Origin: Glandiceps talaboti
Lineage: Eukaryota > Hemichordata > Enteropneusta > Spengelidae
Direction of reading: 5' to 3'
Assembly: GCF_964340395.1 (NCBI RefSeq)
Contig: NC_135556.1
Span: 17,629,642 to 17,693,641, forward strand
Length of the DNA stretch: 64,000 nucleotides
The first letter of the stretch is position 1; each line of letters opens with the position of its first letter. Both the position numbers and the translations under genes were made by a program. Below, piece by piece: positions 1 to 12,822 of this stretch. A model generated the notes under the pieces. The model was given only the letters and a program-made list of their open reading frames with translations. It was not told the origin of the DNA and made no database searches.

Positions 1-1732
1 CACTCTACTGAATCCCATAATACGTTTGACTAGTGAATAAATGATCCTGTGTATGGCATTGTAAGTAGTCGTAATCTCCATAAAATGGGCACTACATTTG
101 GAAAGCGCAGACATGTAATCAAATAGCGATTTCTAAAGAAGAAATATCGCATTGTGTGCGCAGTGTAAATACAGTAGACATCAACTGCGAGTGCCATTAT
201 TGGGCCCACAGGGGTATTCACGCTGTTATGTATTTTTTTTTAATATAATAGTTTGCAAAATGATCCATTGATATTGTCTCTACTATCCATTGTAAATAAT
301 ATCCATGTATGTAATCGATATTACGAATCTTAGCTATAGTCTGAATATAAATAAATGTACCCTGGTTCACGTTCTTAGATACATACAATCTAGCATGCGT
401 TACTTTCGCCCATATCTTCAAACGCATTGAAAGGAATTATAATTTCTAAAAAAGTACTTGGAAGTAGGAAAACATGGAATCTGACCAGCACTTGCACTTT
501 AGATATTACAGGCTAATCTTTACACTCTTATATATTACTATTATTACTTCTGTAACGATTTCATTAGGACGAAATATTCACGTAGTCTTGTCATATATGG
601 TGCAGGGTAACTAAAAATAGACAAATCTACTGGGAACTGAAGTTATCTCGTTAATCATTTTCATGTATATGTACGCAGCATAAAATATTATTTTTCGAGT
701 CATTCTCTTTTTTTGTCACGATTGGGGGAAGATGAATCTTTTTGAAATTCAATGTAGATACCTTTTGTTATAGATAATGTCTTAGTAATGCTTCATACAT
801 GGGTGGCTGCACATAGATAAAGTTATCGACTGAAATGCGAAACACTATTGTGACGTACAAGATGCATGGTTTGATAGTGACATTAGATGACATGTACGAA
901 CACTGTAAGGTTATATAATAATGTGAATACAAAGATACCCCCGCTTACAAAATTATAATTTCAAGATTGCATATACTAGTATAAGGTCTCCAAAACTTGA
1001 GCTCGCAAAAAAATAACAACACTGCTCGGATGTATTTCGATAAGTTGTAACATTGCGACACTAGAGTTAACGCTTACACAAAACGTCACTGTAGTTAGCT
1101 CTCATTCATATAGTGACGTTATTAAGAGCTCCTTATCAACTTGTAATCATCTAGATCGACTGAAGGGTGATCATACAAATAAGTAGACAGCCAAGAAGAA
1201 AACACTGTGGAGCTGGAGCTACGTATTGTCATTCAGGTATGACAATGAACAATGTATAGTTCTTTTCATGTTGGCCGGCAATAACTCACGTCACGTACTG
1301 TTATTGAAATTACTGGAATCGAGTGCAACTCTTCGCACGTTTTATTTACTTTGTCACGGAAAACCCGATAGTCTGTGTAGAAGCCATCCATTCCCGAACA
1401 CCATTTGTCTTTATCATTGAAAAACAAACACACAAACAAAGGCTAAACAGACAAGCCATTCCTTGCATATGCAGAGAAATATCCAATCTTCAGATCTACG
1501 CTGTCTCGATATTCTTCCCATCCATCTACACAACAAATGTACACTTAACATATAGGCCCTGGGTTAAATAAAGGAAGGCCGCTATTGTGTGTTCTTCCTC
1601 TTGTTTTACTTGTCACCAGACACTTAGATCGTGATCGTGGGTTTGCATATTAATATGACCTTAAACGCGATAATAGCATAAATATTCTACATGGCGAATT
1701 TAAGCTCTTAAAATAGAGATTGTTATACTCAC
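1..1732. other. No gene seen; probably glutamate-receptor intron
   Basis: Unique AT-rich sequence downstream of the glutamate-receptor exon. The next receptor exon was looked for on the minus strand and not found. Short frames here are not protein-like. Confidence 0.5.
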
Positions 1733-1891
1733 AACTTGTTCCCAGTGAAAATATATCTGATAGCTCAGGGTTCTTAACATCTGCTCCTATCAGCAACTGT
1801 GGGGTGGTATAGTTGCTCCGAATGTTGTGTTGAAATATAGCGTGCTTTAGTGCTCCCTGTTCCTGAGAAAACGTGTGGCTAAATACACCTC
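1733..1891 (-). CDS. Ionotropic glutamate receptor (AMPA/kainate-like) N-terminal-domain exon, partial gene
   Basis: A single internal exon of 159 bases, preceded by TTTGTATTCCAG and followed by GTGAGTATAA. It enters with two bases of a split Gly codon and leaves with one base (T) of a split codon, probably Cys. The peptide starts GVFSHTFSQE, continues ALKHAIFQHN, then TTPQLLIGADVKNPELSDIF and SLGTS. This is the pattern of the first strand and helix of the amino-terminal domain of AMPA/kainate receptors: Gly-Gly-aliphatic-Phe, an Ala-Phe-Lys-Tyr-Ala...His-Asn-like helix, then Val-x-Asn...Asp-x-Phe-x-Leu before a Cys. In these channels the domain is extracellular and guides subunit assembly. 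The next exon would lie at lower coordinates; I did not find it in positions 1-1732. Exon 1 with the signal peptide should lie somewhere upstream, between about 1.9 and 34 kb, and was not found. The family call comes from recalled motifs, not from a search. A kainate or invertebrate-specific subtype is possible. Confidence 0.68.
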
Positions 1892-1949
1892 CTGGAATAC
1901 AAATTGGGTACGTTAGTTTCATATCCTAAGTTGCTAATTTCTACGATCC

Positions 1950-2016
<67 letters not shown>

Positions 2017-2047
2017 ACACACACATACCCATACATACATACATAAA

Positions 2048-2078
<31 letters not shown>

Positions 2079-2325
2079 CATACATACATACATACATACA
2101 TACATACATACATACATACATACATACACACACACATGCACATACATACATACACACATACACACGCACACATACACACACGCACATACATACATACATA
2201 CATACATACATACATACATACATACATACATACATACATGCATACACACACATACATACATACATACATACATACATACATACATACATACATACATACA
2301 TACATACATACATACATACATACAT
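1950..2325. repeat. (AC)n followed by (CATA)n microsatellite
   Basis: About 60 bases of AC followed by about 300 bases of interrupted CATA. It produces long artificial frames on both strands (Met-Tyr-Val-Cys and Thr-His repeats). It begins about 58 bases upstream of the glutamate-receptor exon acceptor. Confidence 0.98.
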
Positions 2326-3134
2326 GGACGATTGCCTTTCGAAGTGTGATATCATACACGGATATTCAATATCACAACATTTCCAAGAATTAAACGCCTT
2401 GTGCAAATAAACTGATACTTACAATTTCAAAGTTCAGACATACACTACTTAAAAATTACTCGTTATTTACACCGTAAACTTTGACCATAAAATGTAATTT
2501 AGTCTTTGAAGTATTACTGTAACAGAGTTAAGGTAGTGAAAGTTTACGACTCACAAAAGTCTTCCATAGCAGGAACTAATCGTAAATTGTAAATTACTCA
2601 TAAAGCCGAATTTCCTCACGACAACACCACAAATCTTTGCAAGTTGTATCTGCCCTAGATTAACTTGTAATAGTATCATTAACCGCGGGTCTTTATCAAA
2701 TGAACTCACTATAATCACTATATAAGGAACAATCTGCACATGTTATAGGATTATTACTTGTAAACATTTATTGTACTGTGGGGTTGTATTAAGTTACACC
2801 ACTTACTCTTTGCATGTTTGTGTATGCGTGAGAAAGTTGAGATACACCAGTGTTATCAGCCAACAGCAATTAAGGATTCGCCACTGCGCGTTAAGTTTTG
2901 AGATGACAACTGATCAATGAGATAATGACGATTTTATATGCAACATGTAATATGCACACCTTTGCATAGTGATGACGTCACTGCAATATACGCTCAATCG
3001 CCATTCTTTCTGTCAGGCGATCTCGAACTGTGTGTCTATGTGTATTGTGTATAGATAAAGGCGTTCCACTAGTGCCCAATGGAATATTAGTGGCAAAGAA
3101 TTATAGACTTGACCAAAAAATAGGAGGTCAAAAG

Positions 3135-3172
3135 CCGTAACTCGGAGTTTCACGATTTTGCTCTATTCAGAC
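3135..3172 (-). other. Decayed hammerhead-like core
   Basis: The minus strand reads CGT-CTGAATA-(12 bases)-GAAAC-TCCGAGTT-ACG. It shares CGTGAAACTCCGAGTTAC with the copies at 28 and 45 kb and keeps a 3-pair helix I (CGT with ACG). The catalytic CTGATGA is changed to CTGAATA and the helix II arm no longer pairs well, so it is unlikely to cleave. Sequence outside the core does not match the other two loci. Confidence 0.5.
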
Positions 3173-3281
3173 GACGGATCGACCATTCTCTACGTGCCAC
3201 TGACATTGTCCGTGTCTGCCAGACCATGTCTTTGTTTAACAGTTACAAATCATGGCTGTTTGTTTGACCCTGTGTAAATTT

Positions 3282-3390
3282 AAACAAACAAACAAACAAA
3301 CAAACATACTTACATTGATACATACATACATACATACATACATACATACATACATACATACATACATACATACATACATACATACATGCA
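3282..3390. repeat. (CAAA)n then (CATA)n microsatellite
   Basis: CAAA units to 3304, then CATA units from about 3320. Confidence 0.95.
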
Positions 3391-5807
3391 CATACTGCAC
3401 ACACGCTTAAGTGAATACTCACATACACTCTCACACACACATTTAGCTATTACCCTTATCTCAAGATGGGTATTGACGACCCCTCCCTTCCCCGGTTTAA
3501 TGATGGGATAGCAATGGAATGTAATCGAAAGTGTTGTGATTGGGCAATACAGCAATTTACATAACAAAAATGTCCACATAAACAATATCCCAGCATATAT
3601 GAGTGACACAAACACACAGTAAACATAATATACCACATGGTGTAAAAAAAACCCAACTGTACAAGTACCAACATTGTTATGAGGAATTGACAACTTTTTG
3701 TCTGCACAGTCCTTTCAACAATTCTCACATATTACAATGTTACTGTAATAGTTAATAAAAAAGAACCATCCATGAGTAATTTCCTATACAGCTATATATG
3801 TTATGACACATACATATAATTAGATGATCAAAAGACACGCTTCTAATATTCAACCATAATTAAACTGTCATGTTGGTGTATTGGATGCCAACTGTTTGTG
3901 GACAATTTAATACAAGTATTAAAGCCTTATAATTTTTCGTGTTATTGTTCGAAAAGCGAGGTCTCAGAATGATAAAAGTTATGATTATGATACGTAGATC
4001 GGTTTGATCTGTAATTTTGACAGCCATTACTGTTACCCAAACGAGTTTGATGCAATCTTCCGTCAATTTTAAATGGCTTTTGGCTGGGAAATTGAACTAC
4101 GCGATAACCATGACAAAAAGGTTTTCTGTGTGCTGTTATTATTATTATCATCGTCGTCGTCGTCTCATTGCACTATAGCAGAAATAACGAGAAATACATG
4201 GATGTCTTTATAAGAAAACTTCAAAACATGAATTTAATCCATCATAATACTTGACATGGTATGATAGAATTTCAAAATGTCCCTCAATAAGGTATGCCTA
4301 AATATGACGTGTTTCCAACACGCATGTGAGTGAAAATAGTTGTGTGAACTTACCTATGTTTACCTCCTCAGAATCGACCAGTGCTTTAAAGATAAAGGTC
4401 AAACAAAGAAAGTAGAAAGTAGTCCAGTTTCTGAGTTCATACGCCATCATGTCACTTTTCTATACCCGTAGAAAGCCGAGCCATTTGTCCTGTCTACATT
4501 TTCCAATGATGGCTTGTTTCTTTCATCCCGCGAGACTCGTACCTCTTCTATGTTCTCCTAACTCAATCTGCCATGGTTTGCAAGGAGCATGCGCAGCATT
4601 TGTCATGAATAGTGATAAGGACAGTTGCGGACCTTTTCGCATCAGGCCCCCAGGTAATACCGCTGCAACATCTAAAGCATTAAGACCTGTAATTATACCA
4701 TGTGATTTATACACAATTAGATATGCAAGACAACACAACAGATGGCAAAGCATATAGAATAAAATCACTAAACAACAACATCAGAGGCCATACATGGAAT
4801 TCGACAGATGCTTGTGTACAGGCATTCGATATATATGTTCGACTCTCATTAGCAACCACCTCGTTTCGGTTCTTGAATTTCATCGCCCTTTCGTTTGTCG
4901 TAATAAAGCGTTCATTTTTCACAGTTTACGTATTATTCTATGTGCCTTTATCTGTGTGTGAGTACACGTGCCTGGCTATATTCATATTGCAAAGCAATGT
5001 GGAGTGAGCTAACCGATACATTCCGGGATCTGATTATCGAATACTTTCAGTTGTTCAAAACACACGAATCACACTGATATAGCATGGAATACTCGTACTT
5101 CGTGTTCAAAGATAAAACGGTTTCAAATTTAGACTGTCCTATTACTAAGCCATTACTGTAATGATGCTTAGCTATACAGCCCTAGTTTATGGCCAGACGT
5201 ACTGTCATCTCAAGGAAACCGAGTAACTTTACAAACATGTTGAGGTCAATGCTTGGCAAGCGCACTACTGCTAACAACGTTGGGGGAGATCTAAAGAGGG
5301 ACATATTCCTCAGAATAAACATTACATTTAAATCGTTTTGAGTTTACATTTCATACGTTAAATACACATGAAGAAGCCACGAAACGTATGATGAGAAATT
5401 GGACACTGGGATAATTGTTGTGCTACCATATTAGGCAAAAACAATGACGTAATGTTTTGTCCACGAATTATTTTTGTACATTTCACTGCGAAGAAATATA
5501 TCATCTTTATTTGTGATAAAAACGTTGCACTAAAGTCTAATATTTTTTATAGTTTTTTTTATTGGAATAAAAATAATGAGAAGATACAATCATGATAATT
5601 ATTTGTGAAATGATCTTATATCAGCCAATAATATTCATATTATTTATGGACTAGCTCTCTGTGTTTCCGCTTTTTGTTTAATCAGTCGTTAGAGATAATG
5701 ACATTACTTTAGTGAAACACTCTACTAAACCATACGTACAGATACCACATACATTTACACATGTGTCTATTTAGTATTTATGTGTATATATACATATTTG
5801 CATACAT

Positions 5808-5808
<1 letters not shown>
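3391..5808. other. No supported gene
   Basis: Unique sequence. At 4449-4768 both strands carry a frame of 80-100 codons through a locally CpG-richer patch (plus-strand phrase SDKDSCGPFRIRPPGNTAAT); neither is recognised. Confidence 0.4.
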
Positions 5809-5875
<67 letters not shown>

Positions 5876-5982
5876 AAAGATAGATAGATAGATAGATAAA
5901 TAGATAGAAAAATAGATAGAAAAATAGATAGATAGATAGATATATAGATAGCTAAAAGATAGATGGATAAAAGATAGATATA
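5809..5982. repeat. (ATAG)n tetranucleotide array
   Basis: TAGA units with AAAAA and AAATAG interruptions in the second half. Confidence 0.95.
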
Positions 5983-6024
5983 TAAATATAGACATGCAAA
6001 TATAGAGTCACACAGTCAGACATA

Positions 6025-6119
6025 TGTAGATAGATTGATAGATAGATAGATAGATAGATAGATAGACAGACAGACAAACATACAGACAGACAGACAGGCA
6101 GACAGACATACATACAGAC

Positions 6120-6195
<76 letters not shown>
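6025..6195. repeat. (TAGA)n-(CAGA)n-(TAGA)n compound array
   Basis: A CAGA block at about 6064-6120 is sandwiched between two TAGA blocks. Confidence 0.95.
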
Positions 6196-6196
<1 letters not shown>

Positions 6197-6671
6197 TTAG
6201 TTACTTTTTAACACCGTGTACTGTTTGACATGATAAAGATCATAATAAGATGTACTGTACAATAATAGGATATTATTTGTAATAAATCATAGCGTGCATA
6301 TGTCAACAGTTTTGTTTATGTAAGCAGGTCAGAAATAGATAGCCCAGTCACTATATCTCAAGAGTCATGCTAAGTTCTCAGTGTTTGTACAACAGTTAGT
6401 TCTTTTCCCATACAGTTGGTCAGTACACAAATCTATGAATTGGAATGATTTTATTTTTAAAACTTATCTAACTATGTGGCAAATTGCAGTGAAAACAGAA
6501 TACTTAATAGCAACATGAATAACACGAAGACCCTATTATGAAAGTTTTCTATCATATTTAGTATACTATCAAATACAATGCCGTTTTAAATTCATTTGTA
6601 TGACTCTACCTGATATAACTATACATGCTACTAGGCGTATTTGTAATTACAACTACATTTACATCCTCTGT

Positions 6672-6918
6672 TACCATCACCATCACCACCACCACCACCA
6701 TCACCACCACCACCACCACCACCACCACAACCACCAACACATATACCACCACCACCACCGCTACCAACACAACTATATAGTGACTACCACCACCACCACA
6801 CCACTACTAACATCACTACTACGTATACTACCACCACAACCACCACACCACTACTACCATCACCACCAACACCACTACTACTACTACCACCACCACCACC
6901 ACCACCATCATCACCACT

Positions 6919-6957
<39 letters not shown>
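6672..6957. repeat. (CAC)n / (CAA)n trinucleotide array
   Basis: Imperfect CAC units with CTA and CAT variants, ending in a pure CAA block (6920-6957). It encodes artificial poly-His. Confidence 0.95.
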
Positions 6958-6958
<1 letters not shown>

Positions 6959-7535
6959 TGTATTACATCACAAAGAACATCATAAATAACATAAATGACG
7001 ACAAGATCATTAATGTAAATACAGCCAATGGAAATTGCACCATTTAGCTAGTAGCGATAATATACAATAGCTGCTTTAATACCATACTCAGTATGTACAG
7101 TAAATGTAATTACAAACTTCCTGCGGACATGATCAAATCAATCAGTTGTTCTAAAGCAAAATTTATGGCTTTATTTTAAATCCTATTATTGCTGCCCTTC
7201 TTTTATTTGAATTCAACCAACTGAAAGAAAACATGACTGCTATTCATCCACCGAGGTAACAGTTGTATAGATCAAGACATTTCAATAAGGGATAATGAAA
7301 TAAAAAAAATAGAAACGTAAATACTGCAGACTACGTAAATAATGTAAGGGCAACGAGTAGAAAAAGAATCAAGTCAAATCCATGTTAAATTCAAGTGACT
7401 GTCCAGTAAAATTACATTAGTTTTTATTAAAACATTGTAAGTGTGATATTTACACAATCAGAGATTGTTTGTTATATTCTCAGTACTTTTTTACTTTTGT
7501 AATAAAGAGTTAATGAATAACTGGAATGAACTAAC

Positions 7536-8328
7536 TGGAAAAACACCAGTGCGTTTGCTTGAATGAAGTGAGCCGAAGAAAGACAAATTTAGGTTCCTTG
7601 GCTCACTTCATGCAAAAGCAAATTTTGGTAAAAACAAATGTTACAACTTACAACTTTATCATATAAAATAATAGCACTTTATCACCAAACTTCAGTCATG
7701 TGAAGATATACGATAAACTACAACATTTAATAATAATTGTAATTTGTTAAGTCCACATAGAACACCTTAACATAACATAACATAACATGACATTACATAA
7801 CATAACATAACATAACATAATATAACCTGGATCTAACCTAACATAACATAACATAACATAACATAACATAACATGGACCTAACATAGCATAACATAACAT
7901 AACATAACATAACATAACATAACATAACATAACATAACATAACATAACATAACCTGGACCTAACCTAACGTAACATAACATAACATAACCTAACCTAACC
8001 TAACCTAACATAACATAACATAACATAACATAACATAACATAACATAACATAACATAACATAACATAATATTGAACTTATACAAAAACAAGAGTGGCATT
8101 TGATGTAGGTTCAGCTTTTATCATTTTTTTTATTCTGTGGAAGTAACAATGTAACAGTGTTAAAACGTGTAGTAAACAGAGTCATGGGATCTGGGCTCAT
8201 GTGGTGTTTATGCTTTGATACGTTACCGACACTAATCACATTGTACCTGTACGTCTTTACATGGACCTTGTCTCTCATTCCTGCTTACTACATTAAGTAA
8301 GCAAACGCACCGGTGTTTTTTTTTCCGC
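7536..8328. mobile_element. Inverted-repeat element of about 790 bases enclosing a CATAA array
   Basis: The left end GGAAAAACACCAGTGCGTTT and, on the other strand at the right end, GGAAAAAAAACACCGGTGCG followed by TTTGCTT form imperfect terminal inverted repeats. Both ends also carry a subterminal hairpin using the inner end of the repeat: 7554-7622 (stem of about 21 pairs ending GAAGTGAGCC / GGCTCACTTC) and about 8281-8303 (TGCTTACT / AGTAAGCA). The interior is filled mainly by a pentanucleotide array. Confidence 0.6.
7767..8068. repeat. (CATAA)n pentanucleotide array with CCTAA patches
   Basis: ACATA-type pentamers interrupted three times by CCTGGACCTAACC-like segments; around 7988-8008 four or five units read TAACC. 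Confidence 0.95.
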
Positions 8329-9251
8329 TGGTTGTATTTATAATACACTTTATGCTTAGCGGTCAAACCCTGCCAGCATTCATCTGATTCACAATTTGTT
8401 GACAAACAAGTAACCTGGTCCGTTCCTGATTCACAATTGTTTACACACGGACATCAATTTAATGTTCACAGTACTATCGACGAAAATTAACAAAGAGACA
8501 AAATATTTTATTAGCATGATTGAACACTTTCCTGTAACTGTGTGGTGTAAATTTCAATGGGTAAAACTTTAACACTAATGAAATATACAAAATATTGCAG
8601 CTTCTTGAAGAGTAGAAATTTCAAACAAACAACCCTATCATATGTAAAACCGCCTGATAGTCCAACTCCAGTCAAATGTCAACAATCTGTAAATTCCTTT
8701 CACTGTCAAATGTCAACCATTTTGATATTCCTGTGTTTGTCATAGGTCAGTCATCTCTGAAAGATATCGGCATGATGATGGATACACTTTAACTTTGATA
8801 GAGACAGAGCACACACTGTACGTCAAATCGGCCACCTCCCGATCAATAAATTATTTAAACTCTACATACAACATTTTAAAAATTTATGAATTTTGGGAAC
8901 AAAACATGTTTGAAACAAAATGCCACTCACAAAAGTAGAAATAGGACGTACAGAAAGAAGACTATATTTGATATCACTTAGTTCCAGTACTTACATGCTA
9001 GTTGAGGTTAATCAAATTAATGATTCAAAATAAAACCTATTGATCTGGGGATGTTTAAATGCACTGACGTTACATTAACATTATAGAATGACTCAATAGA
9101 CATTAATTATCTGAATTTAGACTGCTCACAATAATGTCAAATAGTTTCTAATTCTTGAAACATTATTCATCAATTTCCGTTTCTTACAAAACGTTGTCAT
9201 CACTCCTTAAATCATCACTGTACATATAGTGTTCGAGTTGATACCTAGGTG

Positions 9252-9299
<48 letters not shown>

Positions 9300-11991
9300 G
9301 CATGTATGCATGTATGCATGTAAGCATGTATGCATGTATGTATGTATGTATGTATGTATGTATGTATGTATGTATGTATGTATGTATGTATGTATGTATA
9401 TCTTATTGTATTGTTGAGTAGAGAATCACATTGAAGTCTGTCGTATAGACATGTGAACATGTGCATATGCATATGTGATTGTGGTATTTGTTATCATAAT
9501 GACGTGCTCGAAACAGAGAAACATAGTCCAGCATTTTGTTAACATTTTCCTTTTTGGAAGGGATTGTAAGCCTTAATATCGTAATGATTGGCATTTCTTG
9601 GTAGCAATACTCTCTTCTGCATGACTACCTAAGTTTACGATTGACAGAACATACTCCAGCTGCGTCACCTATATGTTCACAGAATCTCAATCAATCATTT
9701 TGACTTCATTGTATTTTACTTAATATACACGTTGTCACACAATTCTGAAATTTGTCAATATTTCCCCTCTTCCATTAAAGAAGTTTACCTGACGGGGAAA
9801 GTTCTCTACTTGACGTGCAAGTCTCGGTGCAACTTCTGGTGGATAACCTTTCCACTATTTCGAGTAGTAGGATTTAAAAAAAAGAAATGGCATATTGAGC
9901 TTACGGTGAACTGACTGTTCAATGATTTGTAGATATAACAAGTAAGATAAACCTAAGTACGACATTTTCGTTTCCTTTTAGTAGTAATAAGTTTTAGAAC
10001 TAACATCGATTACTATTCTAACGAGGTCTCAGTGGTGATGAAAACATCAATTTTCAACCGTTACGGTCCAAGTTATAATTTGTGTTGGTTGATTTGCAGT
10101 GTTTCTCAACGGACAGGATAGAGGATTAGGTTGAACAGAACCAAATGACGGCTTAACTATTTTGTGCCAAATCAGCGAAGCATATGCGTAGCAAATGATA
10201 TCATAAATTCCTACCCTTAATAGATTTGATGTCGAAAGTGCGGCCATTTAACAAGGTAAACTCTACTGAAATCGGTTCATTTTCTTATGGCACCAGTGAG
10301 TATTTCCAACTTGTCGTTTAATTACACAATTTTGTATCGATATATTAAATTTATAACGATAACGATCCTAATCTAGATTTTGGTCTGATAATCCGTCCGC
10401 TTTTTATTCACGTGTAAAACAGGGACGACTTTTATTAATTTACATGCTTTGATAATGTCCTTCGACATCAGGAAATCGAACAGCAACGCAGTTTTGCTAA
10501 ATCCGAGGATCGCACACAATTCCTCGTTTTATATATATATATTTTTGAATTGAAGTGGATATCACAGCTCTACCATACTAGATAGCGATACAATCATATT
10601 ATTGTTCATCTCGGTATGCCCAGAATCCAATTACACGAAACCTAGAGATTGTCTTGGCCTTGGCTATTCAACCGAAACATTTCTAACAACGATGTAATCC
10701 TCCTGAAACAATGTTATATTTTGTGATCAATCAATAAGACTCCATTTTCCTCATTGTTCAGTATAGGACAGTCCTTCAACTAGCTTCGTTTGGAGTAGTA
10801 GTAGTATGTGTGTTTTGAATTATGATTTGGAAGTATGGACTCGAGTTTCTTTAAGAACAGTCATATATTAGAAGTCGTTTAATGTGCTCAGAAGCGTTCT
10901 AAGATGGACGCCGTGCTTCAGCATTCCAAAAGCAGTAGTAAATTATCCTTAAAATCATAAAGAAAAAATCAAATGCACAAAAAGTGCAAGTAGTCTGGCT
11001 GAAGAACGACGAGGGAAAATATCGCTTCAGGTCCATCTTAAACAGTTATGCAATCTTACTGAAATGTTTAGGCATCACGTACTGCAATGAGTTTTACTTC
11101 ATGGAAAATACACATATACAAGTTTTAAGCATGCCACGCACACACAAATAGATATGATCGACGGTCTCGCCATTAATTAAGCTAATTGTTCCATCAATAT
11201 TAAAGATGACATTCAAACCGTATACATGCAGGCACTTTTTAATACCAAAGCCAGCTTAAGGCGTAAGCGTATATATCATTTCTTTAAATGCACCACTGAC
11301 GCAGATTCATTAATTATTAAACGAGAAATTCGAGTAAAAGGTTTTCTTTTTCGTCAGTTGGAAGATGTATTAAGTGTAATGTATGGAAATAAGACATACC
11401 TGAAGCGTGGAAATCCCACTCACGATTGCAATTAGGAAAAAACGTACCCTAGGATTATAAATTCATAATCGATAACTCCATCGCCATAGTGTCTGATCCC
11501 TTGACTAATCTACACCGATCGATTTGATATGCATCATATCAAAGTCGACTCTTTTGTTTCATTGCTTTACATTTTAACATGTTCGTAGGTATCTGTTTTT
11601 TGCATATCATTGCCTTGTCATGCGTCATCAGTGTAATTATAAACGGGTTTCACTAACAAAGCATCGGTTACAGCTGGCTCTTGGCAATTAATTAGAATAG
11701 AATCGCTATTTTCTGGTTTTTGAAAAGAAAGCATGGTGCCAACTATTAGCTGATTAAATAATGTAATTACATTAAATGATAGAAAAGTACCGCAAACAAA
11801 GGGAGTAGGAGATAACATTATCTATAGTTATACATGGGGAAAAGTCTCAGCTGAAAGGGATCTTCAAATAATTTGGCAGTCCACATATGTTGAGAGTTCT
11901 ATTGGTTATTAATTGTGATATCATATGCAAGTTTATGGCGTACATACTTTAGGTATTTTTGAAAGCTATGCAGTTATTTAGAGCAATTCTC

Positions 11992-11993
<2 letters not shown>
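8329..11993. other. No gene seen apart from one microsatellite
   Basis: AT-rich, unique within the window except for the array at 9252-9399. No splice-bounded conserved peptide was noticed. Confidence 0.4.
9252..9399. repeat. (TCTG)n, (CATG)n, (TATG)n array
   Basis: Pure TCTG to 9300, mixed CATG/TATG to about 9335, then pure TATG. Confidence 0.97.
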
Positions 11994-12022
<29 letters not shown>

Positions 12023-12216
12023 TGTATGTATGTATGTATGTATGTGTGTGTGTGTGTGTGTGTGTGTGCGTGCGTGCGTGCGTGTGCGCGCGCGTGCGTG
12101 CGTGCGTGCGTGTATGGATGGATGGATGGATGCATGCATGCATGATTGCACGTATGTATGTATGTATGTATGTATGTATGTATGTATGTATGTATGTATG
12201 TATGTATGTGTGTGTA
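11994..12216. repeat. (TATG)n-(TG)n-(GCGT)n-(GATG)n-(TATG)n compound array
   Basis: A roughly symmetric array with TATG blocks on both outer sides and TG, CGTG and GATG blocks between them. Confidence 0.97.
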
Positions 12217-12741
12217 TTCTTGTACATACTGTAGAGATGTTTTCAAATCGCGATGATATAGTATTTTTTATGTTGGCGTGGTTGTTATTTTATTGAGTTA
12301 GTTTCACAAGGGTTTCGTTCCAGTGTTTAGCTTCTGGCATTGTTAATTGTTTGAATGATTTTCACTGTATAAATCCATACATTTACGAGACACCAAGCTG
12401 TTATCATGATAATTGATGTCATGTGACCAGTAGAGTATGTATTTTGGTTTTAGCAAATAGACTCCATGTCTGTAGAGAAAGGAGACCATTATCCTCCATT
12501 ATCCAATATCACAGAAGACTGAGCTTTGGTAGCCTACAATATTGCCACGAGACCGCAGAATTCTTGCACTTCATTGTTAAGATTAATTAAACTGGTGTAA
12601 CAGCTGTATAAACATATCCTATCATACAATATTGCCATGGCAACATATACACACTATGCGTCCGGAGAGGTTTAGCTACTCCAACTTCATACCAAAAGGC
12701 AAGAATAAAATTAAAATCAATAAGAACATCACCAACTACAA

Positions 12742-12822
12742 TACTGGTGACATAAACGTTTGTTCACTATAATGGCATACATGTACTGGTGATATAAACG
12801 TTTGTCCACTATGGTGACATAC
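12742..12822. repeat. Two-copy 42-base tandem duplication
   Basis: TACTGGTGAYATAAACGTTT-GTYCACTAT occurs at 12742 and again at 12784 with a few substitutions. Confidence 0.85.

Noticed and set aside
1879-2410. Long Met-Tyr-Val-Cys and Thr-His repeat frames
   Set aside because: These are translations of the AC/CATA microsatellite. The true coding part is only the exon at 1733-1891, in a different frame context.
6600-6920. Poly-His frame
   Set aside because: Translation of a CAC trinucleotide array with no flanking conserved sequence.
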